Origin: PKWO01 sp036384915
GTDB taxonomy: Bacteria > Pseudomonadota > Gammaproteobacteria > Burkholderiales > Burkholderiaceae_D
Direction of reading: 5' to 3'
Assembly (NCBI GenBank): GCA_036384915.1
Contig: DASVLJ010000063.1
Span: 12,336-76,335 of the forward strand
Length of the DNA: 64,000 nt
The position numbers and the translations under genes are program-made. Positions 52,296 through 60,332 of this stretch are shown one piece after another. The notes beneath the pieces were generated by a model. The model saw nothing but the letters and a program-made list of their open reading frames with translations, had not been told where the DNA came from and ran no database searches. Numbering within the stretch: the stretch's first letter is position 1; each line of letters opens with the position of its first letter.

Positions 52296-53159
52296 TCAAT
52301 CGGCGCGGGTTGCGACCAGCGAGAGCGAGTCTTTCAGTGCTATCCGGCTGACTTCCACCGGTGTCTTGAGCAAGTGCGTGAAGCCATCTGCCAATTGGGA
52401 CGCCGCACCCGTGGTATAGCCCTCAAGCGTGCCGGCTTGCTCATTTTGGCGTAACAAACCATGCTGTTCCAGCAGCCGCACCAGCTGGCGCGCCACCGCG
52501 TCGCCCGTATCGACGATGGTTACGTTCTGCACGAGGGCCTTGTGGATGCTGGCCTCGATCAAATGCTGCACGAAAGGATAGTGCGTGCAGCCGAGCACGA
52601 TGGTGTCCGCGCCCTGCGCCAGCAGCGGCGTCACGTATTGTTCCACCATGGCCGCGATCCCGGGCGCATTCAGGTCGCCTTTCTCGATCAGATCGACCAG
52701 GCCGACGCAGGCTTGCGGCAGGAAGCGCACGCCGGTCGCCTGCGTGATTTGCTCGTGCAGCGCGGCGAACTTTTGGCTGCCAAGCGTGAATGCCGTCGCC
52801 ATCACGCCGACCACGCCCGAGCGCGTCAGGGCGGCGGCCGGTTTCAAGCCGGGTTCCACGCCGACTACGGGCAGTTCGGGGTGCACTTCGCGCACGCCCT
52901 TGATGGCGGCTGCGGTGGCCGTGTTGCAGGCTACCACGAGGGCTTTGGCGCCTTTTTCGAGCAGGAAATCGGTGACGGCTACGGTGCGGGCCGCGATCTC
53001 GCGTTCCGGGCGCCCGCCATAGGGAGCGAAGCCGGCGTCGGCCACGTAGAGCAGGTCTTCATGCGGCAGGGCTTGGCGGATGTGGCGCAGGACGGAAAGG
53101 CCGCCCAGGCCGGAGTCGAATACGCCGATGGGGCCGGTGTGCTTGTTAAGGGCAGTCAT
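52296..53159 (-). CDS. murI: Glutamate racemase
   Basis: 287 residues. It makes D-glutamate for peptidoglycan. The first half has IGVFDSGLGGLSVLRHIRQALP and the first catalytic cysteine in VVACNTATAAAI; the second catalytic cysteine is in VLGCTHYPFV. Both lobes are complete. It stands alone between tRNA-His and the fumarase gene, with a REP-like palindrome upstream. Confidence 0.95.
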   Translation of the reverse strand: MTALNKHTGPIGVFDSGLGGLSVLRHIRQALPHEDLLYVADAGFAPYGGRPEREIAARTVAVTDFLLEKGAKALVVACNTATAAAIKGVREVHPELPVVGVEPGLKPAAALTRSGVVGVMATAFTLGSQKFAALHEQITQATGVRFLPQACVGLVDLIEKGDLNAPGIAAMVEQYVTPLLAQGADTIVLGCTHYPFVQHLIEASIHKALVQNVTIVDTGDAVARQLVRLLEQHGLLRQNEQAGTLEGYTTGAASQLADGFTHLLKTPVEVSRIALKDSLSLVATRAD

Positions 53160-53182
53160 GTCTGCATGCCGCAGCAGTTATT

Positions 53183-53208
53183 CCCCTCTCCCGCAAGCGG
53201 GAGAGGGG
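53183..53208. repeat. REP-like palindrome (26 bp)
   Basis: CCCCTCTCCCGC, AA, GCGGGAGAGGGG: a perfect 12-2-12 palindrome between the fumarase stop and murI start. An identical core lies at 57214-57239. Confidence 0.8.
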
Positions 53209-53217
53209 AGTGAAATA

Positions 53218-54756
53218 CTAGGCGGTAGCAACCGGAATCTTCCCAATAGTCGCCGCAATCTTCGCCTGCCACTCCTGCGGCCCCGTGTTATGCACCGACA
53301 CCCCTTGCGCATCCACCGCCACCGTCACCGGCATATCCTTCACGTCGAACTCGTAAATCGCTTCCATGCCCAGATCGGCAAAGCCAACCACCTTGGCACT
53401 CTTGATCGCCTTGGAAACCAGGTAAGCCGCGCCGCCCACCGCCATCAGGTAAGCCGACTTGTGCTTCTTGATCGATTCAATCGCCACCGGGCCGCGCTCG
53501 GCCTTGCCGATCATCGCGATCAGGCCAGTCTTTTCCAGCATCATGTCGGTGAACTTGTCCATGCGCGTGGCCGTGGTCGGGCCGGCGGGGCCGACGACTT
53601 CGTCGCGCACCGGGTCCACCGGGCCGACGTAATAAATCACGCGGTTGGTGAAATCGACCGGCAGCGGTTCGCCCTTGGCCAGCATGTCCTGGATGCGCTT
53701 GTGCGCGGCGTCGCGCCCGGTCAGCATCTTGCCGTTCAACAGCAACGTGTCGCCCGGTTTCCACGACGCGACTTCAGCGGGGGTGAGCGTATCGAGGTTC
53801 ACGCTCTTGGAAAGCTTGGTGTCGGGCTGCCATTCCACGTTCGGCCACTCGGACAGCGAAGGCGGCTCCATATAGGCCGGGCCGGAACCGTCGAGCACGA
53901 AATGGCCGTGGCGCGTGGCCGCGCAATTGGGGATCATGGCCACAGGCTTGGAAGCCGCATGCGTGGGGTGCATCATGATCTTCACGTCCAGCACCGTCGT
54001 CAAGCCGCCCAGGCCTTGCGCGCCGATGCCCAATTGGTTGATTTTCTCGAACAGCTCGATGCGCAGCTCTTCGGTCTTGTTCTGCGGGCCGCGCTTCAGG
54101 AGTTCATACATGTTGATGTCTTCCATCAGCACTTCCTTGGCCATCAGCATTGCTTTCTCGGCCGTGCCGCCGATGCCGATACCCAGCATGCCCGGCGGGC
54201 ACCAGCCGGCGCCCATGGTCGGCACCGTCTTCAAGACCCAATCGACCAGCGAATCGGACGGGTTCAGCATCACGAACTTCGACTTGTTTTCCGAACCGCC
54301 GCCCTTGGCCGCGACTTGCACATCCACCGTATTGCCGGGCACCACTTCCATGTGGATCACGGCCGGCGTATTGTCCTTGGTGTTCTTGCGCTCGAAATGC
54401 GGGTCCGCCACGATGGAAGCGCGCAACTTGTTGTCCACGTTGTTATAGCCCTGGCGCACACCTTCGTTGACGGCATCGGCGATCGAGCCCTTGAAGCCCT
54501 CGAAGCGCACGTCCATGCCGATCTTCATAAACACGTTGACGATGCCGGTGTCCTGGCAAATCGGGCGATGGCCCATGGCGCACATGCGCGAATTGGTCAG
54601 GATCTGCGCAATGGCATCCTTGGCCGCCGGGCTCTGCTCGACTTCATAGGCGCGCGCCAGGTGCTGGATGTAATCCACCGGGTGGTAATAGCTGATGTAT
54701 TGCAGCGCGGCGGCGACGGATTCGATCAGGTCGTCTTGCTTGATGATTGTGGTCAT
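53218..54756 (-). CDS. fumA: Class I [4Fe-4S] fumarate hydratase
   Basis: 512 residues. It interconverts fumarate and malate in the citric acid cycle. The class I features are present: N-terminal alpha region with the cluster cysteines in ICQDTGIVNVFM, GWCPPGMLGIGIGG and IPNCAATRH, and C-terminal beta region with TNRVIYYVGPVDPVRDEVVGPAGPTTATRMD. Oxygen-sensitive cluster. ATG 54756 is preferred; the frame opens 67 codons earlier across intergenic DNA. ApbC (20.2k) is a possible cluster donor. Confidence 0.95.
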   Translation of the reverse strand: MTTIIKQDDLIESVAAALQYISYYHPVDYIQHLARAYEVEQSPAAKDAIAQILTNSRMCAMGHRPICQDTGIVNVFMKIGMDVRFEGFKGSIADAVNEGVRQGYNNVDNKLRASIVADPHFERKNTKDNTPAVIHMEVVPGNTVDVQVAAKGGGSENKSKFVMLNPSDSLVDWVLKTVPTMGAGWCPPGMLGIGIGGTAEKAMLMAKEVLMEDINMYELLKRGPQNKTEELRIELFEKINQLGIGAQGLGGLTTVLDVKIMMHPTHAASKPVAMIPNCAATRHGHFVLDGSGPAYMEPPSLSEWPNVEWQPDTKLSKSVNLDTLTPAEVASWKPGDTLLLNGKMLTGRDAAHKRIQDMLAKGEPLPVDFTNRVIYYVGPVDPVRDEVVGPAGPTTATRMDKFTDMMLEKTGLIAMIGKAERGPVAIESIKKHKSAYLMAVGGAAYLVSKAIKSAKVVGFADLGMEAIYEFDVKDMPVTVAVDAQGVSVHNTGPQEWQAKIAATIGKIPVATA

Positions 54757-55197
54757 GGTGTGTGGCTGTGGGATGGGAAATCGGGGTGCGGAAAATTTCG
54801 CGAATCCTGATATTTTACACCGGCAAAGATTCAGTCTCTTCAGGTGCGGTGTGGGGCTGAATCGGAGACTCAATAGCGGGAACCGGCCGGACTCTCCTCG
54901 CTCGCAGGCGAGGGGAGTGAACAAACCTGTAAAAATAACAATCCCCCCTCCATTCACCCAAAACCCGCAAAAAATCGCGCAAGAAAATGATCAATATCAA
55001 ACTATAGTGGTATTGATCCCGCCACAATCAAGGAATGCATACCGCGCAGCAAGCTTGCGAACCGGTATGCAAGCGGACCTATAAAACGCGGTAAAAAGTC
55101 GTAAGTGGCCTGCAATGACGTGAAATTTGTGTAAGACTTCAGTAAGACATAAGTTTTAGCATCATCGGCAACAATATCCCTAATCTTGGAGACAAGC
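54757..55197. other. 441-base divergent promoter region of fumA and acs
   Basis: No gene. It contains an imperfect REP-like palindrome, CTCTCCTCGC (54892-54901) and GCGAGGGGAG (54908-54917), then an A+T-rich stretch at 54925-55010 and 55080-55190 that should hold the acs promoter. I see no clear operator. Confidence 0.5.
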
Positions 55198-57180
55198 ATG
55201 TCCGCGATTGAAACGCTGAAGCAGGAAAACCGCATCTTCGATCCCAACCCCGAGCTGGTGAAGCACGCCGCCATTTCCGGCATGGACGCCTACCACGCCA
55301 TGGTCGCCGAAGCGGCACGGGACTACGAAGGCTTCTGGGCCAAACTGGCGCGCGAGAACGTGCTGTGGCACAAGCCCTTCACCAAGACGCTGGACGAATC
55401 CAACGCCCCGTTCTACAAATGGTTCGAAGACGGCCAGCTCAACGTTTCCTATAACTGCCTCGACCGCAACCTGGAAAACGGCAACGCCGACAAGACCGCC
55501 ATCATCTTCGAAGCCGACGACGGCACGGTGACTAAGGCCACCTATCGCGAACTGCACGAGCGCGTCTGCAAATTCGCCAATGCCTTAAAATCGATCGGCA
55601 TCAAGAAAGCCGACCGCGTCATCATCTACATGCCGATGTCCATCGAAGGCGTGGCCGCCATGCAAGCCTGCGCCCGCATCGGCGCCACGCACTCCGTCGT
55701 CTTCGGCGGTTTCTCGGCCAAGTCGCTCCATGAGCGCATCATCGACGCCGGCGCCGTGGCCGTCATCACCGCCGACCAGCAAGTGCGCGGCGGCAAGCAC
55801 CTGCCCCTGAAAGCCATCGTCGACGAAGCGCTGGCACTGGGCGGCTGCGACACCATCAAAAACGTCATCGTCTATCGCAGGACAGGCGGCGAAGCCGGCT
55901 TCCAGGCCGGGCGCGATCTGTGGCTGCATGAACTCGTTGAAAAGCAAGCGGCACAGTGCGAACCGGAATGGGTCAGCGCGGAACACCCGCTGTTCATCCT
56001 CTACACCTCCGGCTCCACCGGCAAGCCCAAGGGCGTGCAGCACTCCTCGGGCGGCTACCTGCTCTGGTGCATGCTCACCATGAAGTGGACCTTCGACATC
56101 AAGCCCAACGACGTCTTCTGGTGCACCGCCGACATCGGCTGGGTCACCGGCCACAGCTACATCGCCTATGGCCCGCTGGCCGTGGGCGCCACGCAAATCG
56201 TATTCGAAGGCATCCCCACCTTCCCCAACGCCGGCCGCTTCTGGGAAACCATCCAAAAGCACAAAACCACCATCTTCTACACCGCGCCCACGGCCATCCG
56301 CTCGCTCATCAAGGCGGCAGACGCCTCGCCGGAACACCATCCGAGCAAGTACGACCTCACCAGCCTGCGCTTGTTAGGTTCCGTCGGCGAGCCGATCAAC
56401 CCCGAAGCCTGGATGTGGTACTACAAAAATATCGGCCGCGAACAGTGCCCGATTGTGGACACCTTCTGGCAAACCGAAACCGGCGGCCACATGATCAGCC
56501 CGCTTCCGGGCGCCACGCCCATGGTGCCAGGCTCCTGCACGCTGCCGCTGCCCGGCATCACCGCTGCCATCGTCGACGAAGCCGGCCATGACCTGCCCAA
56601 CGGCACCGGCGGCATATTGGTAGTCAAGCGCCCGTGGCCCTCCATGATCCGCACCATCTGGGGCGACCCGGAGCGCTTCAAGAAGAGCTACTTCCCCGAA
56701 GAGCTGGGCGGCAAAACCTACCTGGCAGGCGACGGCGCCATCCGCAACGAAGAAACCGGCTACTTCACCATCACCGGCCGCATCGACGACGTGTTGAACG
56801 TCTCCGGCCACCGCATGGGCACGATGGAAATCGAATCGGCCTTGGTAGCCAACCCCATCGTGGCCGAAGCCGCGGTAGTGGGCAAGCCCGACGAAACCAC
56901 GGGCGAAAGCATCTGCGCCTTCGTCGTGCTCAAGCGTCCGCGCCCCACCGGCGACGAAGCCAAGCAAATCGCCAAGGAACTGCGCGACTGGGTAGCCAAG
57001 GAAATCGGCCCCATCGCCAAGCCCAAGGAAATCCGCTTCGGCGACAACCTGCCCAAGACACGCTCAGGCAAGATCATGCGCCGCCTGCTGCGCGTGCTGG
57101 CCAAGGGCGAGCAGATCACGCAGGACGTCTCCACGCTGGAAAATCCGGCGATTTTGGAGCAGTTGAAGGAAGCCCAATAA
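55198..57180 (+). CDS. acs: Acetyl-CoA synthetase
   Basis: 660 residues. It activates acetate with ATP and CoA. Adenylate-forming motifs: YTSGSTGKPKGVQHSSGGYL, WCTADIGWVTGHSY, DTFWQTETGGH, GYFTITGRIDDVLNVSGHRMGT and the acetyl-regulated lysine region LPKTRSGKIMRRLLR near the end. GGAGACAAGC precedes ATG 55198, which fixes the start. It is followed by two C/G-rich palindromes. Confidence 0.96.
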   Translation: MSAIETLKQENRIFDPNPELVKHAAISGMDAYHAMVAEAARDYEGFWAKLARENVLWHKPFTKTLDESNAPFYKWFEDGQLNVSYNCLDRNLENGNADKTAIIFEADDGTVTKATYRELHERVCKFANALKSIGIKKADRVIIYMPMSIEGVAAMQACARIGATHSVVFGGFSAKSLHERIIDAGAVAVITADQQVRGGKHLPLKAIVDEALALGGCDTIKNVIVYRRTGGEAGFQAGRDLWLHELVEKQAAQCEPEWVSAEHPLFILYTSGSTGKPKGVQHSSGGYLLWCMLTMKWTFDIKPNDVFWCTADIGWVTGHSYIAYGPLAVGATQIVFEGIPTFPNAGRFWETIQKHKTTIFYTAPTAIRSLIKAADASPEHHPSKYDLTSLRLLGSVGEPINPEAWMWYYKNIGREQCPIVDTFWQTETGGHMISPLPGATPMVPGSCTLPLPGITAAIVDEAGHDLPNGTGGILVVKRPWPSMIRTIWGDPERFKKSYFPEELGGKTYLAGDGAIRNEETGYFTITGRIDDVLNVSGHRMGTMEIESALVANPIVAEAAVVGKPDETTGESICAFVVLKRPRPTGDEAKQIAKELRDWVAKEIGPIAKPKEIRFGDNLPKTRSGKIMRRLLRVLAKGEQITQDVSTLENPAILEQLKEAQ

Positions 57181-57186
57181 TCCATC

Positions 57187-57239
57187 CCCCGCCTAAGGCG
57201 GGGCTGGTTGGAACCCCTCTCCCGCAAGCGGGAGAGGGG
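57187..57239. repeat. Two adjacent REP-like palindromes after acs
   Basis: CCCCGCC/GGCGGGG at 57187-57193 and 57197-57203, then CCCCTCTCCCGC-AA-GCGGGAGAGGGG at 57214-57239, the same core as at 53183. They may end the acs transcript; neither has a T-run. Confidence 0.75.
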
Positions 57240-57394
57240 TGGGCGGGCCGCGTAGGCAGAGGGAGCGCTTAAAGGAATTGTTGTTAAAGAATTACGCCTT
57301 TCAAGCTTTCTTCCAGTCAAAACCTCCCCAACCCCCGCCATTCCCTGCTATAATCAGCGGCTTCGCAAAAAGCCACCTAGCGAAACCGAATCCA

Positions 57395-57485
57395 GGAGAG
57401 ATGGATGAGTGGTTTAAGTCGCACGCCTGGAAAGCGTGTATAGGTTCATAGCCTATCGGGGGTTCGAATCCCCCTCTCTCCGCCA
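57395..57485 (+). tRNA. tRNA-Ser (anticodon GGA)
   Basis: 91 bases: acceptor GGAGAGA/TCTCTCC, anticodon loop CTGGAAA with GGA in the ACGCC/GCGTG-type stem, long variable arm (TATAGGTTCATAGCCTATC region), T-arm GGGGGTTCGAATCCCCC, encoded CCA. Confidence 0.95.
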
Positions 57486-57495
57486 AAAAAAGAAA

Positions 57496-57525
57496 AAGCC
57501 CCGAGCAGCCGCTTGGGGCTTTTTG
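57496..57525 (+). terminator. Intrinsic terminator after tRNA-Ser
   Basis: AAGCCCC (57496-57502) pairs with GGGGCTT (57515-57521), followed by a T-run. A worn inverted copy of this end lies at 60104-60155. Confidence 0.88.
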
Positions 57526-57561
57526 CTTTTTACATTCGCGGAGAGGAGTGGACTTCAATGC

Positions 57562-57606
57562 CCACCTGTCAGTCCTGATAGGTTGATTGGGCAACAAGAC
57601 CATGCA
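57562..57606 (+). repeat. 45-bp direct repeat, left copy, flanking the toxin-antitoxin pair
   Basis: Begins CCACCTGTCAGTCCTGATAG and ends ACAAGACCATGCA. It matches 58313-58357 at 43 of 45 positions. Its first half is the dyad also seen upstream of the RiPP-like cluster. Confidence 0.85.
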
Positions 57607-57720
57607 CACGTGCGTGGTAAGGCATTTTTGAACGGCAGAGGGTCGTTTGAAGTCGCAATTTGCGACTTCAAACAGGGCGGCCATCATCGGGGAGTTTTGC
57701 TCTGGCGCGCTGCGCCAGAC

Positions 57721-58029
57721 TCAATGAGTAATCAGATCGGCGGAGAGGTCGCGCCGCTCATGCAGCACGCGCACCACGTCGAGCATCTGCTCCTCGACGC
57801 GGTAGAACAGCAAGAACGGGAAGCGGTCGAGCTGCCACATCCGTAAAGAGCGGTCGTCCAGGAAGTGCGCGTAGCGACGCGATCCAACTCCAGGCTGGAA
57901 GCACAGGCCATGCAACGCTGCTTCCAGTTCGTCAACGAAACGCTCTGCCAACTCGGGCGAGATTTCAGTGTAGTAGTCGGTAATGTCCAGCACGTCGCTC
58001 TTGGCGACCGGAGAGAGCTTGAAGCGCAC
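57721..58029 (-). CDS. ParE/RelE-family toxin
   Basis: 102 residues. FKLSPVAKSDVLDITDYYTEIS at the N-terminus, then ERFVDELEAALHGLCFQPGVGSRR and FPFLLFYRVEEQMLDVVRVLHERRDLSADL; the last motif is typical of ParE-type toxins, which inhibit gyrase. It lies two bases after the small antitoxin-like gene, on the same strand, the usual order. The pair is enclosed by 45-bp direct repeats. Confidence 0.88.
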   Translation of the reverse strand: MRFKLSPVAKSDVLDITDYYTEISPELAERFVDELEAALHGLCFQPGVGSRRYAHFLDDRSLRMWQLDRFPFLLFYRVEEQMLDVVRVLHERRDLSADLITH

Positions 58030-58031
58030 GC

Positions 58032-58226
58032 TTAACGCTTGCTGCGGATGCGAGCACGCAACTCGGCGCTCAGGTCGGCGATGCTGGTTTCCTGAGAGGG
58101 ACCGCCGTTGATGCCTTCCTGGATCAGGTCATACAGGCGGCGCTCGGCATCGTTCTGCGGGCCGACCGCGTTGGCGTCGCGCGGCAGCAGGTATTTTTGC
58201 GTAGCGGGTGTGGTTAAGGTAGCCAT
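58032..58226 (-). CDS. Antitoxin of the ParE-type pair
   Basis: 64 residues, acidic C-terminus with a helical toxin-binding tail (SQETSIADLSAELRARIRSKR). It shows no clear ribbon-helix-helix, but its size and place directly before a ParE-type toxin fit an antitoxin. I chose ATG 58226; the frame opens 30 codons earlier without similarity. Confidence 0.72.
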   Translation of the reverse strand: MATLTTPATQKYLLPRDANAVGPQNDAERRLYDLIQEGINGGPSQETSIADLSAELRARIRSKR

Positions 58227-58312
58227 GTAGGCATTATAAGCGCAGTGGCGGTTCAAGCCAATGTTGCCTTTCCGTCTCTTCCGTCTAAGCCGCGCCCACT
58301 GGCGCAACATCC

Positions 58313-58357
58313 CCACCTGTCAGTCCTGACAGGTTGATTTGGCAACAAGACCATGCA
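58313..58357 (+). repeat. 45-bp direct repeat, right copy
   Basis: Begins CCACCTGTCAGTCCTGACAG and ends ACAAGACCATGCA. Here the dyad CCTGTCA...TGACAGG is intact. About 750 bases from the left copy, with the toxin-antitoxin pair between. Confidence 0.85.
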
Positions 58358-58507
58358 AGTATCAACTGCGCCGGTAGTGAGCAACAACTCTGGCGCTTTT
58401 CGAACACGACGTATTTCGCCACAAAAAAATTTGCTTTTCAGCTCGTAAATTCGCGTGCACCAGGCCGCGCATATTGCCTGGGACCGTAAGCACCAGGGAG
58501 AATAACA

Positions 58508-60064
58508 ATGACGTCAACGTGGAAATTGGCGGCTCTCGCTGCCTTTGCAGGTTCAATCTCAATCACAGCATTCGCGCAGGTGCACGTTGCTTACGTGCCG
58601 TCTGCGGAGCTTTGCGCCAAACAGGCCATTCCGCCACACAAACCCAGTCTGTGCTCCACAATTCCCGCCTATATCGGCCCGGACCCCATGCTCGTCACAA
58701 AGGATGGGTATCAGGGAATCTTCATTCCCGCGACTTCGGCGGCGTCGGATTCGCAATCTCCCTTCGACAACATGGCTTGGCAGATGTTTGTCGGACTCAA
58801 CTGGAAAGAAGGCGACCAGAAAAAGGGGCCTAAGGAAGGCCTATCGAATATCGGTGAGCGCGTATGGCAAACCTGGCCCCGCGTTGAAAATGTATTCGGC
58901 AATGGCCCGGTGCAGGCATCCTGTTCAAACCCGCACAAATTGCCCGTGTTTTCCATCGCCTCCAACGGCTCGGGAACGCCGTCGGCGAAAAATGAGGAAT
59001 ATCTACAGGCATCGACCAACCTGCCGCTCATCGATATCAACGGGAATTGGACATTGTATGAGCGGCGGCTCAACGCCACGGAACTTCAATACCTTCAAGC
59101 GCCGGGCGGGCAAGCCGCTCAAACCCTCATCACTGCCGCCGGCCAGACCAACTTCGTCGCCGCGGGAAATCAAGTTGACTTTACGCCCTCGGGAACCAAT
59201 CAGGTCGGCCCGCTCGGATCGATGGAGATCAAGGCATCTTGGCGCATACTCGACAAGAAAAACGGCGACAACCCCAGCCGTTATTTCACGATGAAAGCCA
59301 TGCTCGAAGTACCCGGCGATCTGGTTTCCGGCAACCAGGCGATTTGCCAACCAGTGACCGTAGGTTTGGTGGGCATGCACATCATTGCGAAGAATCCGAA
59401 AACCGGCCCGAAAACCAATCCCGACAACGGGGAATTGCTGCCGCAATGGATCTGGGCGACATTCGAGCACGTCGACAACGCACCGCTGGCCCAAGCTGCG
59501 TGCGACCCTACGATCAAGCAATGCAATAATTTCGGCAACGCCTCCTGCGGCGCGGCAACCGTGCAACCCAAGGTGCGCTACTCGTATTTCAATCCGAGCC
59601 AGGCTTCTTCGTCGACAAACGTTGCACCCACGGCATCGACGAGCGGCCCGGCATTCGCCTGGAACAACGGTCAGCCTTATGCCTTGGGCTACACACCGCC
59701 GCAAGCGGCGCGATGCTGGCAAATCTATAGCCTGACCCAAGAGTTGAACCAGCAATGGCAACGATCCCTGCACAGCGCGAGATCCGTTTTCGCGAACTAC
59801 ATGCTGGTCGGAACACAATGGGGAGCGAGCCTGGAGCCGACCGGGCCATCGCCAATGCCGCTCAATGCCGTACCGGGCATGCTATCGAATGTGACCCTGG
59901 AAACCTACATCCAGAACTACGCGCAACCGACCGCGACCGCCGGGCCGGGGTCTTGCATCAGTTGCCATTCCGGGGCAACCTTGCTTGATGGGACGACCTC
60001 GGCCAATTTCAGCTTCCTGCCCGGATTGGCTTCGCCGACGGCGGCGCGGAATATCAAACGTTAG
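58508..60064 (+). CDS. Exported protein with a C-terminal CxxCH haem motif
   Basis: 518 residues with a signal peptide (LAALAAFAGSISITAFAQ). The long middle part, beta-rich with SPFDNMAWQMFVGLNWKEG and IWATFEHVDNAP, is a family I do not recognise. Near the C-terminus CISCHSG is one c-type haem attachment site (CxxCH), suggesting a periplasmic redox or haem protein; other cysteines occur along the chain. ATG 58508 follows CAGGGAGAATAAC. Between the toxin-antitoxin pair and the tRNA-Ser remnant. Confidence 0.72.
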   Translation: MTSTWKLAALAAFAGSISITAFAQVHVAYVPSAELCAKQAIPPHKPSLCSTIPAYIGPDPMLVTKDGYQGIFIPATSAASDSQSPFDNMAWQMFVGLNWKEGDQKKGPKEGLSNIGERVWQTWPRVENVFGNGPVQASCSNPHKLPVFSIASNGSGTPSAKNEEYLQASTNLPLIDINGNWTLYERRLNATELQYLQAPGGQAAQTLITAAGQTNFVAAGNQVDFTPSGTNQVGPLGSMEIKASWRILDKKNGDNPSRYFTMKAMLEVPGDLVSGNQAICQPVTVGLVGMHIIAKNPKTGPKTNPDNGELLPQWIWATFEHVDNAPLAQAACDPTIKQCNNFGNASCGAATVQPKVRYSYFNPSQASSSTNVAPTASTSGPAFAWNNGQPYALGYTPPQAARCWQIYSLTQELNQQWQRSLHSARSVFANYMLVGTQWGASLEPTGPSPMPLNAVPGMLSNVTLETYIQNYAQPTATAGPGSCISCHSGATLLDGTTSANFSFLPGLASPTAARNIKR

Positions 60065-60103
60065 ATTAGTGAAGCTTTGCCGCTTCGATTTTGCTTATGC
60101 AGG

Positions 60104-60210
60104 AAAACCCCACGCAACTGCTTGGGGCTTTTAGTTTTTTGGTCTGGCGGAGAGAAGCGGAGTCCCTGCGGACTCTGCGTGGGGGATTCGAAGGGCTTGA
60201 GCCAACGAGC
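60104..60210 (-). other. Inverted degenerate copy of the tRNA-Ser 3' end and terminator
   Basis: On the minus strand I read TTCGAATCCCCC (T-arm), a 24-base insert containing AGTCC/GGACT, then TTCTCTCCGCCA (acceptor end with CCA), a short A-rich linker and AGCCCC...GGGG, matching the tRNA-Ser end and its terminator at 57450-57525. On the plus strand the same CCCC/GGGG hairpin (60106-60127), followed by TTTTAGTTTTTT, can terminate the gene at 58508. It looks like a relic of recombination at a tRNA gene. Confidence 0.6.
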
Positions 60211-60332
60211 CCAATCCTCCCGGTCACGGCCATTTTGCAAGCACGATGCGAGACAAAAAATTTTGCATGGAGATCGGGGTGCGTTTGGGTCATAATACAA
60301 GATTATCATCATAATTTAGGTACGGAGTACTG

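Noticed and set aside
53183..57239. CCCCTCTCCCGC palindromes as intrinsic terminators
   Set aside because: No T-run follows either copy; classified as REP-like repeats.
60061..60312. Short minus-strand proteins of 75-83 codons before the methyltransferase
   Set aside because: They are translations across the tRNA-Ser relic and terminator, a common source of false ORFs.
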